From contig NC_052616.1 of NCBI RefSeq assembly GCF_016545825.1, forward strand, positions 2,170,001-2,234,000: 64,000 nt of DNA, given 5' to 3'. Numbering within the stretch: the stretch's first letter is position 1; each line of letters starts with the position of its first letter. Below are positions 1 to 11,514 of the stretch, piece after piece. This DNA comes from Eucalyptus grandis. Lineage: Eukaryota > Streptophyta > Magnoliopsida > Myrtales > Myrtaceae. Below the pieces are notes generated by a model. It did not search any database. It was not told the DNA's origin and saw only the letters and a program-made list of their open reading frames with translations. The translations under genes were made by a program, and so were the position numbers.

Positions 1-803
1 TCGCGGGCCCGGCCCCGGGCTGGCGTCGTGGGTTGCTCGCGAAGAGGCGCACGAGGCTCGGCGTCGTGGTGGCGCGGGTCGTCGGGGGCTCGTGGACGGA
101 GACCGGCGGCTACGTCGGCGTGGGGAAGGCGGCTCGGCTGCACGGCTCGGGCTGCTCGCGGAGGGTGGAGCGTCGGGCTTCGCGGAGCGAACGGAGGTGA
201 GCAGCGAGCTTGGGGAGATGATGAATAGTGAGGGGTCAAATCACCTCTGCTTTTACTTTTCTCCTCTTTCTCTCTCTCACGTTCTAACCTTTTTCTTTTT
301 TTCTGCAGTTTTCAAAGAAGCCCCCATTTCTCTCTTTGTACACGATTGCTTTTATAGGTAAAAATAGGTAATCTTCGTAGAATATTTTATCTCGTTTTTC
401 AATATGCACGAAGATAATCTACAACCTCCGATCACCCAAATCCTTATCTCAAAAATATTCTCCCCGATTTCATCATCTATTGATAAAAAATAAGATTACA
501 ATGCGATTTTTAATTTTCAAAAAAACCATAATATCGCATCAAATCTTAATTTTTTCGCAAGATAATCAATTAAAAATAACTATGGGCTTTGGTCAATTTT
601 ATCCTTTCATGGGCCCTAGACCGGCCTATTAATTTAAAATTCAAAACCACTAATTCGACCCATCTGGTCCAATAAATAAAATGCAAAATATGCTAACTAA
701 ATGTAGCTATGCAATTAATATTTTTTTTCAGGGATAAAAATTAATCCCCAATTTTTTAAGGTGATAAATGACTAAATGGGTCGCCAAAATTTAGGTGTCA
801 ACA
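1..803 (-). mobile_element. End of a minus-strand LTR retrotransposon inserted in the gypsy LTR
   Basis: Read on the minus strand, this segment begins at 803 with TGTTGACACC, a common plant LTR start. A TATA-like box lies about 445 bases in (350-360), followed by a strongly GC-rich stretch (1-230) in the place of R/U5 or leader. Its edge falls exactly where homology to the neighbouring gypsy LTR resumes: 804 onward matches 9163 onward. An insertion into that LTR explains this, with the first 183 bases of the gypsy LTR lying left of the window. The ORFs in the GC-rich part resemble no known protein. Whether this is one LTR or an LTR plus internal sequence cannot be seen here. The family is not identified. 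Confidence 0.55.
350..360 (-). promoter_or_regulatory. TATA-like box of the minus-strand LTR
   Basis: The minus strand reads TACCTATAAAAG, placed between an AT-rich U3-like part and a GC-rich R/U5-like part. It would drive transcription leftward, out of the window. Only position and sequence support it. Confidence 0.4.
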
Positions 804-3800
804 CAAGGGTTATTATGGCACTGTCAAAATCGATCAAAGATCTAAGATAGGTCGATTTGACGAGATATGTGATTAAAGTGTGGGTGATTCCACCATTGCA
901 AAATTCTCATCGATCGACACTAGACCAATTTTCTATCGTTTTGGGTATCTTGTGCCCGTATATGAAATCTCGAGATTTTCATGACAACCGAGAGTAGCCA
1001 ATGTGTCGAAGATGTACAATGTGACTCGAAAATAATCAATCACGGGTCAATTGCACTAAATATTCCTAAAAGCTACTCGGTAGACTAGGTCACGTTAAAA
1101 TTGCGTCAAATTGAAATTTACCGCGAATTTGAACTCGATTTCAGAAATTAAAAAGTTCTGTCATGTCACGATTTATTTTAGAAACGTCGACTCATCCTCT
1201 GAAAAATCTTCGGAGAGTCCGAGATTTTCGAAAATCGATTCGGACGATTTGGAAAATAACGTAAATTCAGATGGACAAAATTGAATGGATTTTTGGCCTC
1301 CTTACCAAGCTTTTTGGTGATGGGGACTTGCAGAAATCTTATGGGCCTCCTTCTTCATCAAAATTGAACATCAAGTGGAGAAATTGAGGATGAAATTAAA
1401 GAGTATTTGAGTGAAATTCGGAACCATGGAAGGAGTGCAACTTGTGGTATCAATTTGGATTAATTGGTGGGATTTAAATTGTTGGAAAGTATCAGGGGAC
1501 AAGTGATTAATGGAATGGATTGTGTTTGTTGACTCTTTCCCCCTTTTTGTTCAATCTTCTTGAGCAAGCCTTGCCAGCTGCCAATTCCACCGACCCCTCT
1601 TGGCTGCGACGTCTCCAGCAATCGACTCCTCCTTCACGCGAACTTCTGCCTCAGCCTTCCTTTATTTCTTCATCCGAAGCCAGTCATATTTGCTTTTCCT
1701 TCGTTTCTCTTCCTTCGAAGACCATCGCCTGTAACCGTGAGCCCCTCTGCCACCGAATACTCCACTCACGAAGTCAACCGTCAACGATCGAAGCTCCTGC
1801 CTTCACGCCAGTAAACTTCCACTGTTTTCCTCAGCAGCTGCCACGAAGACTACTCTCCCTCTCTCCACCGAGTTCTTCAATCCAAGCTGTCATACGCCCC
1901 CTCTCCTTCGGCTTCTCTCCTGCACGTCCATTAGTCCACCGAAACAGCTTCTGCTTTGCTGCTGCCAGGCGTCCCCACCCGAGTCAACTTTCCTTGAGCA
2001 AAATTCCAGGTGTTGACTCCGCTGCCATGAAGCCACTCCACCGATTCTTTCATTCAGTCACTGCTTCCTCCAGTCAACGTTCAGCTCTAGCCTCCCCAGT
2101 GAAGACCACCGTCGTTCCTCTCTCTCGCTGCCAGCCACGATTTCCAGTCAGCGAAGCAGCTCCTTTCCGTTTCTGTGCTCGACCAGTCCGTGGCTTCAGC
2201 CCAACGAAGCCAGCCCGCAAGTTCAGTCAGCCCGCTCCACTCGGCCCATCTTCATCCACTTGCAATCAAGTCCATTTACATCAGCAGCAGCCCACGCAAT
2301 TTCCAGCCGATCTTCAGCCTTTGGTCCAGCCCACTTGAAGCCCGCAAAGCTAGCCCAGTCCCGAGCCCAATCCCGCAACTAGCCCGAGCAGAGACTTGCA
2401 GGCCTTTTTGGCCCGGTCCAAGTGTCTGTTGATGCCGCTGAAAGTTTGGGTTTCGGCTGCCGTCGCTCCGCTGTCGCGATGAACCGGTGAGTTTATGCAC
2501 TAAACTAAGTAGGCTAATGACGTTTAAGGGGTATTTAGTTTAATTTTATTAGGGGTTAGGTGGTTAGTTAGATTAGATTAATGATTTAATTAATTAATTA
2601 TGCATGTTAGGTGGTTAGAGTAGCATAATTGGAGACTAGATAAGTTGTATTATTTATCTAGATTGGTTCAGAATTTTCTGGGCCCGTCTCGGTATTTAAT
2701 TAGGCATTTCCGGCCTAAGTTAGCATTTTTGGCGTTTAAAGTATTTATTTAATTATTGAATATTTTCCGGAAATTAGACCGGGATAACCGGTGATCGGAA
2801 CTTTGTGCTGATTGTAATGGTGTGGTTAATTTCTACAATTGAGTGTTAATTTGTGCCAATTGAGTACTGATTGGAAATTTGGTCAATTATTCCAAAATTT
2901 GTGAATTTTGATATTTATTTAGAAAATCTCGGGTGCCGGATTTTAACACCAAAAAGTTTATATATACTATATAAAATAGTGAGATTTTAAATTGGAAGAT
3001 ATTAATTTTTCTGGTGTGAATTGACCATGTACCCACACACAACTATTTTACCGTGTATTTCTAATACGAAGAAAACAGGCCAGGATCACCATTTTAATTA
3101 AGGCATTTGAGTGCAATGCATGGTGTCTTGGGCCGAGATTGAATTGTCATGTGTTGGTTAAAAGAACCCGCCCAAGCGTTTTTGCTGGACATTACCCTAT
3201 ATGGGATTTGGGTCGCAGTAGAGTTTGGACCTATACTCCTTCGGGAAAGCCGTCTTTGAAAGACATAGCCATGCTCAATAGGGTGAGACGATGCCTGGCT
3301 ACGCCAGTAGACCACCGAACTTCAATTAGGCCGTACCCTAGAGGGGTGTAATTATCAATTGGAGCACATGTTGAGTGAAATAGATGCGCCGGATTATGGG
3401 ACAAAATTGTGTGACATGGTATGAGACGTGTCATAACGATTTGGCCCTATAATCAGGACCTCTGTGATTTGTTGAGTTGAGTAAAGCCTTTCAATTGTTG
3501 CGTGCATCGATTTTATGCATAATGTATATGAACTGTACTGACCTACAAGGTGGATCTGAGACGAGGTAAGTCTCTGTGGTTGTATGATTGTGTGGTTAGG
3601 ACGCTTCTAGGCGTATTACTCTTCTAATCGGGGTTTAGAGTGTGAACTCGTTGAGATTTATATCTCACCCCGTCATGGGCTAAATTCTCAAGACCATAGA
3701 GTAGAGTACCCGGAGCCGAGCTGAGGGGATCCGAGGAGTGGGTAAGTTAGGATAGTTATTTTTTGGATAATCGTCTTTTGTAGACTTTTGGTTGTTGACC

Positions 3801-4010
3801 TTTGTATATAACTCAGTTGGTTTATAAAAACATGTTTGTTTGTGAAATTGTTGTCTTGCTTTTCTATCCCGAGATGGTTACTATCAGGGGATTTATTATT
3901 CGCTTCCGCATGTGTAATAAAATGATAGGGTTAGCGACTCATCCTGGGAAGTCGCAGAATTTTATCGACTACTAAGGGATGGGCACGCGCTCGGGGTTTG
4001 GGGCATGACA
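804..4010 (+). repeat. 5' LTR of the gypsy element (missing first 183 bases)
   Basis: 804-1255 aligns with the 3' LTR from 9163 to the gap, with scattered substitutions and small indels. The LTR ends in CATGACA at 4010, 11 bases before the primer-binding site. Counting the 183 bases present only in the 3' copy (8980-9162), the full LTR is about 3.4 kb. The part 1520-2440 is C-rich and contains a long ORF. The rest is AT-rich with nothing further recognised. Confidence 0.88.
1520..2338 (+). other. 272-codon Ser/Pro-rich ORF inside the gypsy LTR
   Basis: An open frame of 272 codons lies in the middle of the LTR. Its product would be rich in serine, proline, alanine, glutamine and arginine, with no domain, signal peptide or membrane segment I recognise. 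The base composition (CT- and CCA-rich) differs from the AT-rich LTR on both sides. It may be a chance ORF in a pyrimidine-rich R/U5 or leader, or a captured host exon. A second frame (1560-1814) overlaps it, which favours low stop density from composition. No homologue is claimed. Confidence 0.25.
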
Positions 4011-4021
4011 TTCCCGTTTAG

Positions 4022-4033
4022 TGGTATCAGAGC
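4022..4033 (+). other. Primer-binding site, tRNA-iMet
   Basis: TGGTATCAGAGC matches the 3' end complement of plant initiator tRNA-Met, the usual primer of Tekay/Del elements. It lies 11 bases after the LTR end at 4010. Confidence 0.9.
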
Positions 4034-4407
4034 AAAGTTTGTGTTTAGAATAATAAGGTGCGATGGGTTCATGGGATAGTTAGTAGGAATGACCTCTATT
4101 TTATGTTGATTCATGTGAGTGATAGTTGTTCGGTAGCTTGTTTGGTGGTCACTTAAATTCTAATGTGGTATTGGAATTGGAAAACAGGTGTTTATAGTGA
4201 GCCTATAGGATGAGTGACCAGGAGTCGAGGACTCCTAGGCAAAGGTCCATAGTATCAGTGACTTAAGGTAGAACGCCGACAAGGGTTGGTACTTGAGGTG
4301 GCCTAGGTAAAGCCCTAGCTTAGGCCAGCGCGAGTGGAGTAGCACCACCTCTAGTTGGTGCTGGGGTAGCAGCCCCTGGTAATCTGAGAGTAGACGGGAT
4401 CTTGTAG

Positions 4408-5415
4408 GTGCTAGAGACGATGGGAAATCAAATGGAGCAGCAAGCTCAGAATCAAGCTGCCGCCACCACTGCTTCAGCCACCACTACAGCCGTCGCTACC
4501 GCAGCCGCTACTACTATCGCCAATGCCACTGTTGATGTTGCTGCTGCTGCCGCAGCCGCCGCCACACATGTTGCCACTCCTGTTGCTGTACCTACTAAGA
4601 TTCCACCTAGGAACATGGTTGATATGAGGCCAATGCACAAACTAGTAGAACAATTTTTGAAGTTGAACCCACCAAGGTTCACTGGTACAGGAAATCCCGA
4701 GGCTGCAGCCCTTTAGATTCAGGAATTGGAAAACGCCTTTGCACTGCTAATGTGCACCGAGGCAAAGAAGGTTGTCCTTGCAGTCTATCAACTGAAGGGG
4801 ATTGCAAGCACATGGTGGAGAGCCACTAGAGAAATGGTATTTCCTGAAGGTGTGATTCCGGAGTGGAATGCCTTTGTTGAGATTTTCAACAACAAGTACT
4901 TCTCTAACAGTGACAGAGAACTGAAGATGGTGGAATTCTAGCGCCTTTGCCAAGGTTTGATGATTGTAGATCAGTATGAGGCGAAGTTCATTGAACTATC
5001 GAAGTATGCTCCTAAACTGGTCGAGAATCTGGTGAATCGAGCTAGATGATTTAGAGATGGGCTCAGATCGGAAGTGAAAAGCCTACTGGTGCCATTCAAT
5101 TTAAAGGACTACGATGATTTGTATGAACGGGCCCAGCTGATCGAGAGAGACTAGAATGAACGAGTTGTCGCATCTGGGTCGCGGTTTGGATCAAACCGAG
5201 ATGGGAATGGGTTTGGGAAAAGACCTATCCCTGGAGGGAGATATCCGATTCCGCCTAATAGGAAGGGTGGGATAGGAAAGTCAACGTCGAGCCAGAATGG
5301 AGTGTGTCGTGCCTATGGGAGACGACATGGATCAGCCCTATGTCTTGCTAGGACGGGTGCTTGTTTTGTGTGTGGTCAGTAGGGTCACATGGCTAGGAAT
5401 TGTCCTAGGAGATAG
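4408..5415 (+). pseudogene. gag of the gypsy element, interrupted
   Basis: The frame from 4408 starts with an alanine/threonine-rich tract, then a retrotransposon gag domain (around 4640-5150, with the conserved ST-WW region near 4810). It ends in a CCHC zinc knuckle at 5362-5403 (CFVCGQ, stop, GHMARNC). Stops cut it at 4714, 4939, near 5047, near 5154 and at 5380; the last lies inside the knuckle. Gag would form the nucleocapsid shell and bind element RNA. The true start may be upstream, because the first in-frame Met is preceded by plausible coding sequence. This copy cannot make an intact Gag. Confidence 0.85.
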
Positions 5416-8400
5416 ATGAGACCACAGTTGCCACCACCACCGATGGGTCAGAATCGAGGATACGTGCCCCCAAATGCACAGCAAGATGGACTGATCAGGC
5501 CTCCAGCTCAAGGAAGGACATATGCCATCACTAGAGGACAGGCGGAGGACGCGTCTAATGTGATTATAGGTATTGTTTCACTGAACGACCACGCTGTTTA
5601 TGCTTTATTTGACCCTAGTGCAACTCATTCATTTATAGCTGAGTAGTATGTTAAGCTGGTAAGGTTGATTCCTGAGTTGTTGGAGTCAGTGATTAATATA
5701 TCAACACCATTAAAGGATAATGTGTTAGCTACAGTGGGTTGTCCTGGTTACACGTTAGCGATTGGTGAGCGAGAGGGGAAGATAGACTTGATAGTCCTAG
5801 CCATGTATGATTTCGATGTGATAATTGGCATGGACTGGCTCACCAAGCAACAAGCTAAGATGGACTGCTATCGCAAAGCGATTCAGTTTAACCCAATAGA
5901 GGGTGAGAGCTTCGAGTTTATCAGGAGTCGGGGAGGACCCTCGATTACCTTGATATCGTAGCTTGAGGCAACCCGTTTGTTAGACGATAATTGTTAAGGT
6001 TACCTGGAAACTATCATGGATTCGACGGTTGAGGAGTTGAAGATCGAAGACATTGCAGTAGTCCAAGAGTTTCCAGATGTGTTCCCGAAAGAATTGCTAG
6101 GTCTGCCGCCAGAAAAAGAAATAGAATTCACGATTGAGCTAGCCCCGGCACAGAGCCAATTTCTAAGGCTCCTTACTGGATGGCGTTATCTGAGTTGAAA
6201 GAACTAAAGGTGCAGATACAAGAGTTATTAGATAAGGGATTCATACGTCTCAGTACATCATCTTGGGGAGCACCGATTTTATTCGTAAAGAAGAAAGATG
6301 GTTCGTTGCACCTGTGCATCGACTATCGTCAACTCAATTAGGTGATGATCAAGAACAAGTATCCACTACTGAGGATCGACGATTTGTTTGATCAGTTGCA
6401 AGGAGCGTCGATATTTTCTAAAATCGACCTGAGGACGGGATATCATCAGTTGAGAATCAGGAAGGAGGACATTCCAAAGTCAGCGTTTCGTACTCAATAC
6501 GACAATTATGAGTTCACTGTAATGCCATTTGGGTTGACAAACGCTCCAGCTGCTTTTATGGATCTGATGAACCGAGTGTTCAAGAAATACCTGGATCAGT
6601 TCGTGATTGTGCTCATCGATGATATCCTGGTGTACTCAAAAAGTCTAGAGGAACACGGAGGGCATTTGAGATTGGTACTGTAGACACTGAGGAATCATGA
6701 ATTGTACGCCAAATTTAGCAAGTGCAATTTTAGTTGACTCATGTTGTTTTCCTAGGTCACGCGATTTCAGGCGAAGGAATCTCTGTGGACTCGACCAAGA
6801 TTGAAGCAGTGATCAATTGGCCAAGATCGACAATAGTGACAGAGATCAGAAGTTTCTTAGGTTTAGCAGGGTATTACAAAAGGTTTGTAGAAGAGTTTTC
6901 AGCCTTAGTGTCGCCGTTGACTTGACTCTTGAAGAAGGAAGAGAAGTTTGTATGGACAAATAAGTGCGAGTGTAGTTTTCAAGAGCTTAAGCAGAAGTTG
7001 ACTACCGCACCAGTGCTGACCATACCATTTGGTCCTAGAGGATACGAGATCTACAATGATGCGTCGTTTAGAGGACTAGGTTGCGTGCTGATGCAACATG
7101 GTAGGGTTGTTGCATACGCGTCCCATCAGTTGAGACCTCATGAGCTGAATTACCCGTCAGATGACTTAGAACTCGCAATAATCATTTTCACTTTGAAGAT
7201 TTGGAGACATTATTTGTGTGGAGAAAGATTCTAGATCTTCATAAATCATCAAAGTCTCAAGTACCTATTCTCTCAGAAGGAATTGAATATGAGACAGCGT
7301 CGCTGGATGGAACTCCTGAAGGACTATGATTGTGATATTTTGTATCACCTAAGAAAGGCGAATAAGGTCGCGGACGCTTTGAGTAGGAAGTCTTCAATTT
7401 TGCATATGATAGTCAAGGAGTGGAATTTACTCGAGAGAGCTCAAGATTCGGTTTTCAAGTTTGAGGTGGGCCACCTTTCGAATCTTATGGCCACCTTCAG
7501 AATTGAGCTGAGAGTACAGATCAACATCAAGACGCTTTAGCCGACAGGCCCAAATGTTCAAAAAATCCTATAAGAGGATACCGAGAAAAGAAAAGCTGAC
7601 TTTCAGATCTCTGAAGACGGAACACTAAGGTTCCCAGGACGATTGGGTGTACCTGATGATGTAGTGCTTAAGGAAGAGATTTTGTCAGAACCTCATTGTA
7701 GCAATTACAGCATTCATCCTAGTAGCATGAAAATGTATCAGAATCTGCGTCAACATTATTGGTGGTTCGGTATGAAGGCAGATATCGCTAAGCATGTCAC
7801 TAAGTGTCTGACGTGTCAGCAAGTGAAGGCACATCATTGTAAGCCAAGAGGATTTCTGCAACCTCTCGAGATTCCCGAGTGGAAATGGGAACACATCACA
7901 ATGGACTTTGTGACGGGCTTACCAAAGAGTCAGAGAGGAAATGATTCTATTTGGGTAGTGGTTGACAGACTGACGAAGTCAGCTCACTTCATTGCAGTAC
8001 GAAAGGACCTTGATTTGGACAGGCACATAGAATTGTATGTGCGTTAGATAGTTCGTCTAAATGGAGTGCCGGTGAGACCCGAGGTTTACAGCTGCCTTTT
8101 GGAAAAGTTTGCAGGCTGCCTTAGGAATGTAGCTGTAGTACAGTACGGCCTATCATCCTCAAACGGATGGTTAGTCTGAGAGGACGATTCAAACCCTATA
8201 AGACATGCTGCGAGCTTGCGTGTTTGATTTTAAGGGAAGCTGGGAGGAACAGCTTCACCTTGTCGAGTTCGCCTACAACAACAGCTACCAGCAGAGCATT
8301 CAGATGGTTACTTTTGAAGCGTTGTATGGCAGAGCGTGCAGAATGTCGGTATGTTGGGACGAAGTCGAGAAGGAAAGATCATAGGCCCAAAGTTAGTTCA

Positions 8401-8925
8401 GCAAACAGTGGATGCGATTCTTGCTGTTATCGTATCAAATTAAAGACCACTCGAGCCGCCGGAAAAGTTACGCGAGATAAGCGTCGAAGACCATTGGAAT
8501 TTCAAGTTGGTGATCACGTTTTTCTGAAGGTGTCACCAATGAGAGAGGTATTTTGCGCTTTGGCAAGAAAGAAAAGCTAAGTCCGAGGTTCGTAGGTCCA
8601 TTTGAAATTCTTGAAAGAATCGGGACCCTAGCGTATCGTCTTGCATTACCGCCGAAATTGATGCAAGTGCATGACGTCTTTCACGTGTTGATGTTGAGGA
8701 AGTATGAGCCTGACCCGACCCACGTGCTAAATTTTGAGGAATTGGACGTGGATGATAGTGTCATATGTGGAAAGACCGATTCAGATCATAGATCGCAAGG
8801 AGCAGGTTCTGCGCACTAAGGTGATTCCATTGGTTAAAGTGGTCTGGCAACACCACGTCACAGAAGGAGCAACTTGGGAAACTGAGAAATCGATGAAACG
8901 ACTGTACCATCACCTTTTTGTTTAA
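5416..8925 (+). pseudogene. pol of the gypsy element: PR-RT-RH-IN-chromodomain, interrupted
   Basis: Domains in order: aspartic protease (5521-5961) with the active-site region LFDPSATHSF at about 5605, where the usual D-S/T-G is D-P-S, and the partner region IIGMDWL near 5822; reverse transcriptase (6016-6925) with [11 protein letters not shown] near 6421 and the catalytic LIDD at 6612-6623; RNase H (6929 to about 7400) with YNDASF near 7051; integrase (about 7640-8450) with an H2C2 zinc finger (about 7695-7830) and MDFVTGLP near 7903; then the linker and a chromodomain (about 8764-8925). Stops lie near 5644, 5959, 6339, 6681, 6735, 6923, 7232 and 8045. Frameshifts lie around 6180, 8060, 8400-8580 and 8750-8815. 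In this clade the chromodomain directs integration to particular chromatin. Confidence 0.88.
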
Positions 8926-8965
8926 AGATTTGTAATGGTTTAAATTTTGAGGACGAAATTTTTAT

Positions 8966-8979
8966 AAGAGAGGAAGAAT
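8966..8979 (+). other. Polypurine tract of the gypsy element
   Basis: AAGAGAGGAAGAAT immediately precedes the 3' LTR start TGTGACAG at 8980. It follows the GAGGACGAAATTT stretch typical of the pol-LTR junction in this clade. It primes plus-strand DNA synthesis. Confidence 0.75.
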
Positions 8980-9613
8980 TGTGACAGCTTAAATTTTCAG
9001 ATTTTGTTTTTGATAAAACATTTCATCGACGCGCCTATAGTGCTATTATCTGAGCTGATCACTCATAAGATAACTAGACTATTTGGGAAAGCCGTTAAGG
9101 AATCTAAATGCAATAGACTTGAGAATTCGAACAGGAATTGTCTGCTCGACCGTGTTGATCTGCAAGGATCATTACAGCATTGTCAAAATCGATCAGAGAT
9201 TTGAGATAGGTCGATTCGACTGAGATATGTGATCAAAGTGTGGGTGATTCCACCTGATTGCAAAATTCTCGTCAATCGACACTAGACCGATTTTTCTGTC
9301 ATTTTGGTTACCCTGTGCCCGTATTTGAAACCTCAATATTTTCACGACAATTGAGAGTCGCCAATGTGTCGAAAATGTACAATGTGACTCGAAAATAATC
9401 GATCACGGGTCAATTGCACTAAATATTCCTAAAAGCTACTTGGTAGACTAGGTCACGCTAAAATTGCATCAGATTGAAATTTATCGCGAATCTGAACCCC
9501 AATTTAGAAATTGAAAGTTCTGTCATGTTACGATTTATTTTAGGAACGTCGAATCATCATCCGAAGAATTTTCGAAGAGTCCGAGATTTTTTTGGAAAAT
9601 CGATTTGGACGAT
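8980..9613 (+). repeat. 3' LTR of the gypsy element, cut by the assembly gap
   Basis: It begins TGTGACAG right after the polypurine tract. From 9163 it aligns with 804 onward of the 5' LTR. Only about 634 of an expected 3.4 kb is present before the run of Ns. Confidence 0.88.
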
Positions 9614-9713
9614 NNNNNNNNNNNNNNNNNNNNNNNNNNNNNNNNNNNNNNNNNNNNNNNNNNNNNNNNNNNNNNNNNNNNNNNNNNNNNNNNNNNNNNN
9701 NNNNNNNNNNNNN
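9614..9713. other. Assembly gap (100 N)
   Basis: This is a run of exactly 100 N, the conventional size for a gap of unknown length. Left of it is the first fifth of a gypsy LTR; right of it is copia RNase H sequence. Roughly 2.7 kb of LTR plus most of a copia element could therefore be hidden here. Confidence 0.98.
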
Positions 9714-9719
9714 GGCTTA

Positions 9720-10002
9720 AGAGATTCTTGGATCATTTAGGTGTTATTGAGAAAGCTGCAAATCAATTATTGGTTAACGTGATAGCCAAGCAGCTATAGC
9801 ATACACCAAAGATCCAAAGTATCATGGCAAGACCAAACATATAGATACAAAGTATATCTTTGTAAAAGATATGGTTGCACGAAAGGATGTGAACTTACAG
9901 TACATATCTACGCATAGAATAGTAGCAAATCCTATGACAAAACCAATACCTAGATATGTGTTTTGTGGTCATGTAAAATCTCTAGGATTGCGTAGAGTCT
10001 GA
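9720..10002 (+). pseudogene. copia RNase H C-terminal fragment
   Basis: Translation past an early stop (9797) gives the conserved C-terminal part of copia RNase H: a SIAYTKDPKYHGKTKHID-like stretch near 9800-9845, then ISTHRIVANPMTKPI near 9906-9950, and stop TGA at 10000-10002. The remainder of the polyprotein is missing behind the gap. It is non-functional as it stands. Confidence 0.85.
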
Positions 10003-10844
10003 TGTACTGGATTGTAATTTCCCTGAGTTGTTCACATTTATGAACTAGTGTTGTTTCATTATTAAAGCCTATGAATCTTTGTTTGATCTGTATGCATCTT
10101 AATGCTCAGTGCATTACTTTATATTGAGAAAGTATGTCGGACAAATAAAAGATTAGCCCACTCACACGGGTAATCGCCTTTATTTATTGTGTGATAAATA
10201 GAGATGAGACTGTTTTTAAGCTTATTATCTAGGTGATAATCGAGAGCTCAAGCTTAAAATACGTATGTCGCCTTGGCGAGTGTTAAGATGAGGACATAAT
10301 ACTTACTATGTCCAAAAGTAAAATACCCCACATATTTTACTTTATCTCGTCTAAGATGCCAGGATGTGAGTTCTGATGAATTTTGTGAATGAGTAGATAC
10401 GTGAACTCAAGTTAGACATTGGGTATGTCCGGGACTATCATCCGTACGGTATTGAAAGGTGTAGACATACGCTCCATGGGAAATGAGTTAATACCGTAAT
10501 ACGTATTTCATACTACGTATGCATGAGCCGACCAATAAGAGTGGCAAAAAGGTTTGATCTCAACTTTTATGACGTGTGAGACTCTTGAGGAAAATAGTTC
10601 CTCAATTTTAGTGCCCTCATGACTTTTACTTATTCTCAAGGTTTCTATTTAGTGTTTGCTATCTTAGGATGTTGCCAATGGTTATGAGTTGATTCGATCT
10701 AATGGGACATTTCTAGAAAAAGCAAGCTGAACTGAAATTGAGAGTTTGAAGGAAAGAGGAAGATCGATTTTGGAGAATCACTTTGTAGTTTTTGTATTCA
10801 CTGGTCGACCAATTATGATTGTCTTTGTGATAACTGTAATTGTG

Positions 10845-10846
<2 letters not shown>

Positions 10847-10876
<30 letters not shown>
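10847..10876. repeat. (AT)n microsatellite
   Basis: About 15 AT dinucleotides within the copia 3' region. Confidence 0.95.
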
Positions 10877-10878
<2 letters not shown>

Positions 10879-11190
10879 TGTTTGAAAGAGATTAAGAGAT
10901 ATATAAATGTGATCGATCGATCTAGGTACTGCATACTAAGTCTACTCGGAGTGTGACGCCCATTATGAGCTGCTATATATTCCTAACAGATGTATAGTAA
11001 CGAGCTCTCAAAGTATGCTGGTCGATTATTCACCGGTATGAATGTTGAAAAGAGGTAAAGAGAATCCTATTCGGCCCACCATGTGCGAGTGGAAGATGAA
11101 GGCTTTATTAGTATTGGGCTTAAGGCCCGTCCGCCTAAGTTGGGCCTGAAAGCCCGGCCCACGGGAATAGGGCCCGTGGAAGGAGAGAGG

Positions 11191-11200
11191 TATAAAAGGG
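11191..11200 (+). promoter_or_regulatory. TATA box of the copia LTR
   Basis: TATAAAAGGG is followed by GA and CT runs and lies about 320 bases before the LTR-like end. It would start rightward transcription toward the hAT region. Confidence 0.55.
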
Positions 11201-11514
11201 AGGAGAGAGAGAGAGATGCTTTGTTGGAAACAAAACGTACGTACGCTTTTCTCCCGCGCTCTCTCTCTCTCTTCAAAAGACAAAGAAAAACGGTAAGGCT
11301 CGGCAATTTTTCTTCCCTTCATTGCTTCATCGGATCGAACGGTGCCGATTTTCTTCCTCCTATCGGCGTCGGTGTCTAATCGTGGGCAAAGGTACGCTCG
11401 GAATCCGTGATGTGCTTTAGGATCGGTGATACGTGTTGCTTTCCCGGGCTCGTCTTCCGCATTGATTTAGGGTTTGATTTAGTGTCGAATCCGGTTTCGG
11501 GGATCCGTTATTCC

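Larger units (their letters stand above)
804..9613 (+). mobile_element. Decayed Ty3/gypsy chromovirus (Tekay/Del type)
   Basis: This is an LTR element with 5' LTR (804-4010), tRNA-iMet primer site, gag, protease, RT, RNase H, integrase, chromodomain, polypurine tract and the start of the 3' LTR, all in the expected order on the plus strand. Very long LTRs plus an integrase-fused C-terminal chromodomain point to the Tekay/Del clade. Coding sequence is cut by about a dozen stops and several frameshifts, so it is not autonomous. The 5' LTR is interrupted at its left side by another LTR element, and the 3' LTR runs into the assembly gap, so target-site duplications cannot be checked. Confidence 0.9.
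9714..11514 (+). mobile_element. 3' end of a Ty1/copia element
   Basis: It starts inside copia RNase H and continues through a long AT-rich 3' untranslated part to an LTR-like end (TTATTCCCAACA, ending at 11514). A TATA box at 11191 is followed by CT-rich sequence, as expected for an LTR promoter and R region. The LTR start is not certain: TGTTGAAAAG at 11042 would give TGTTGA/CCAACA ends and a 473-bp LTR, but no clear polypurine tract precedes it, and a purine run at about 10747-10765 is an alternative. The 5' half is lost in the gap. Confidence 0.75.
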
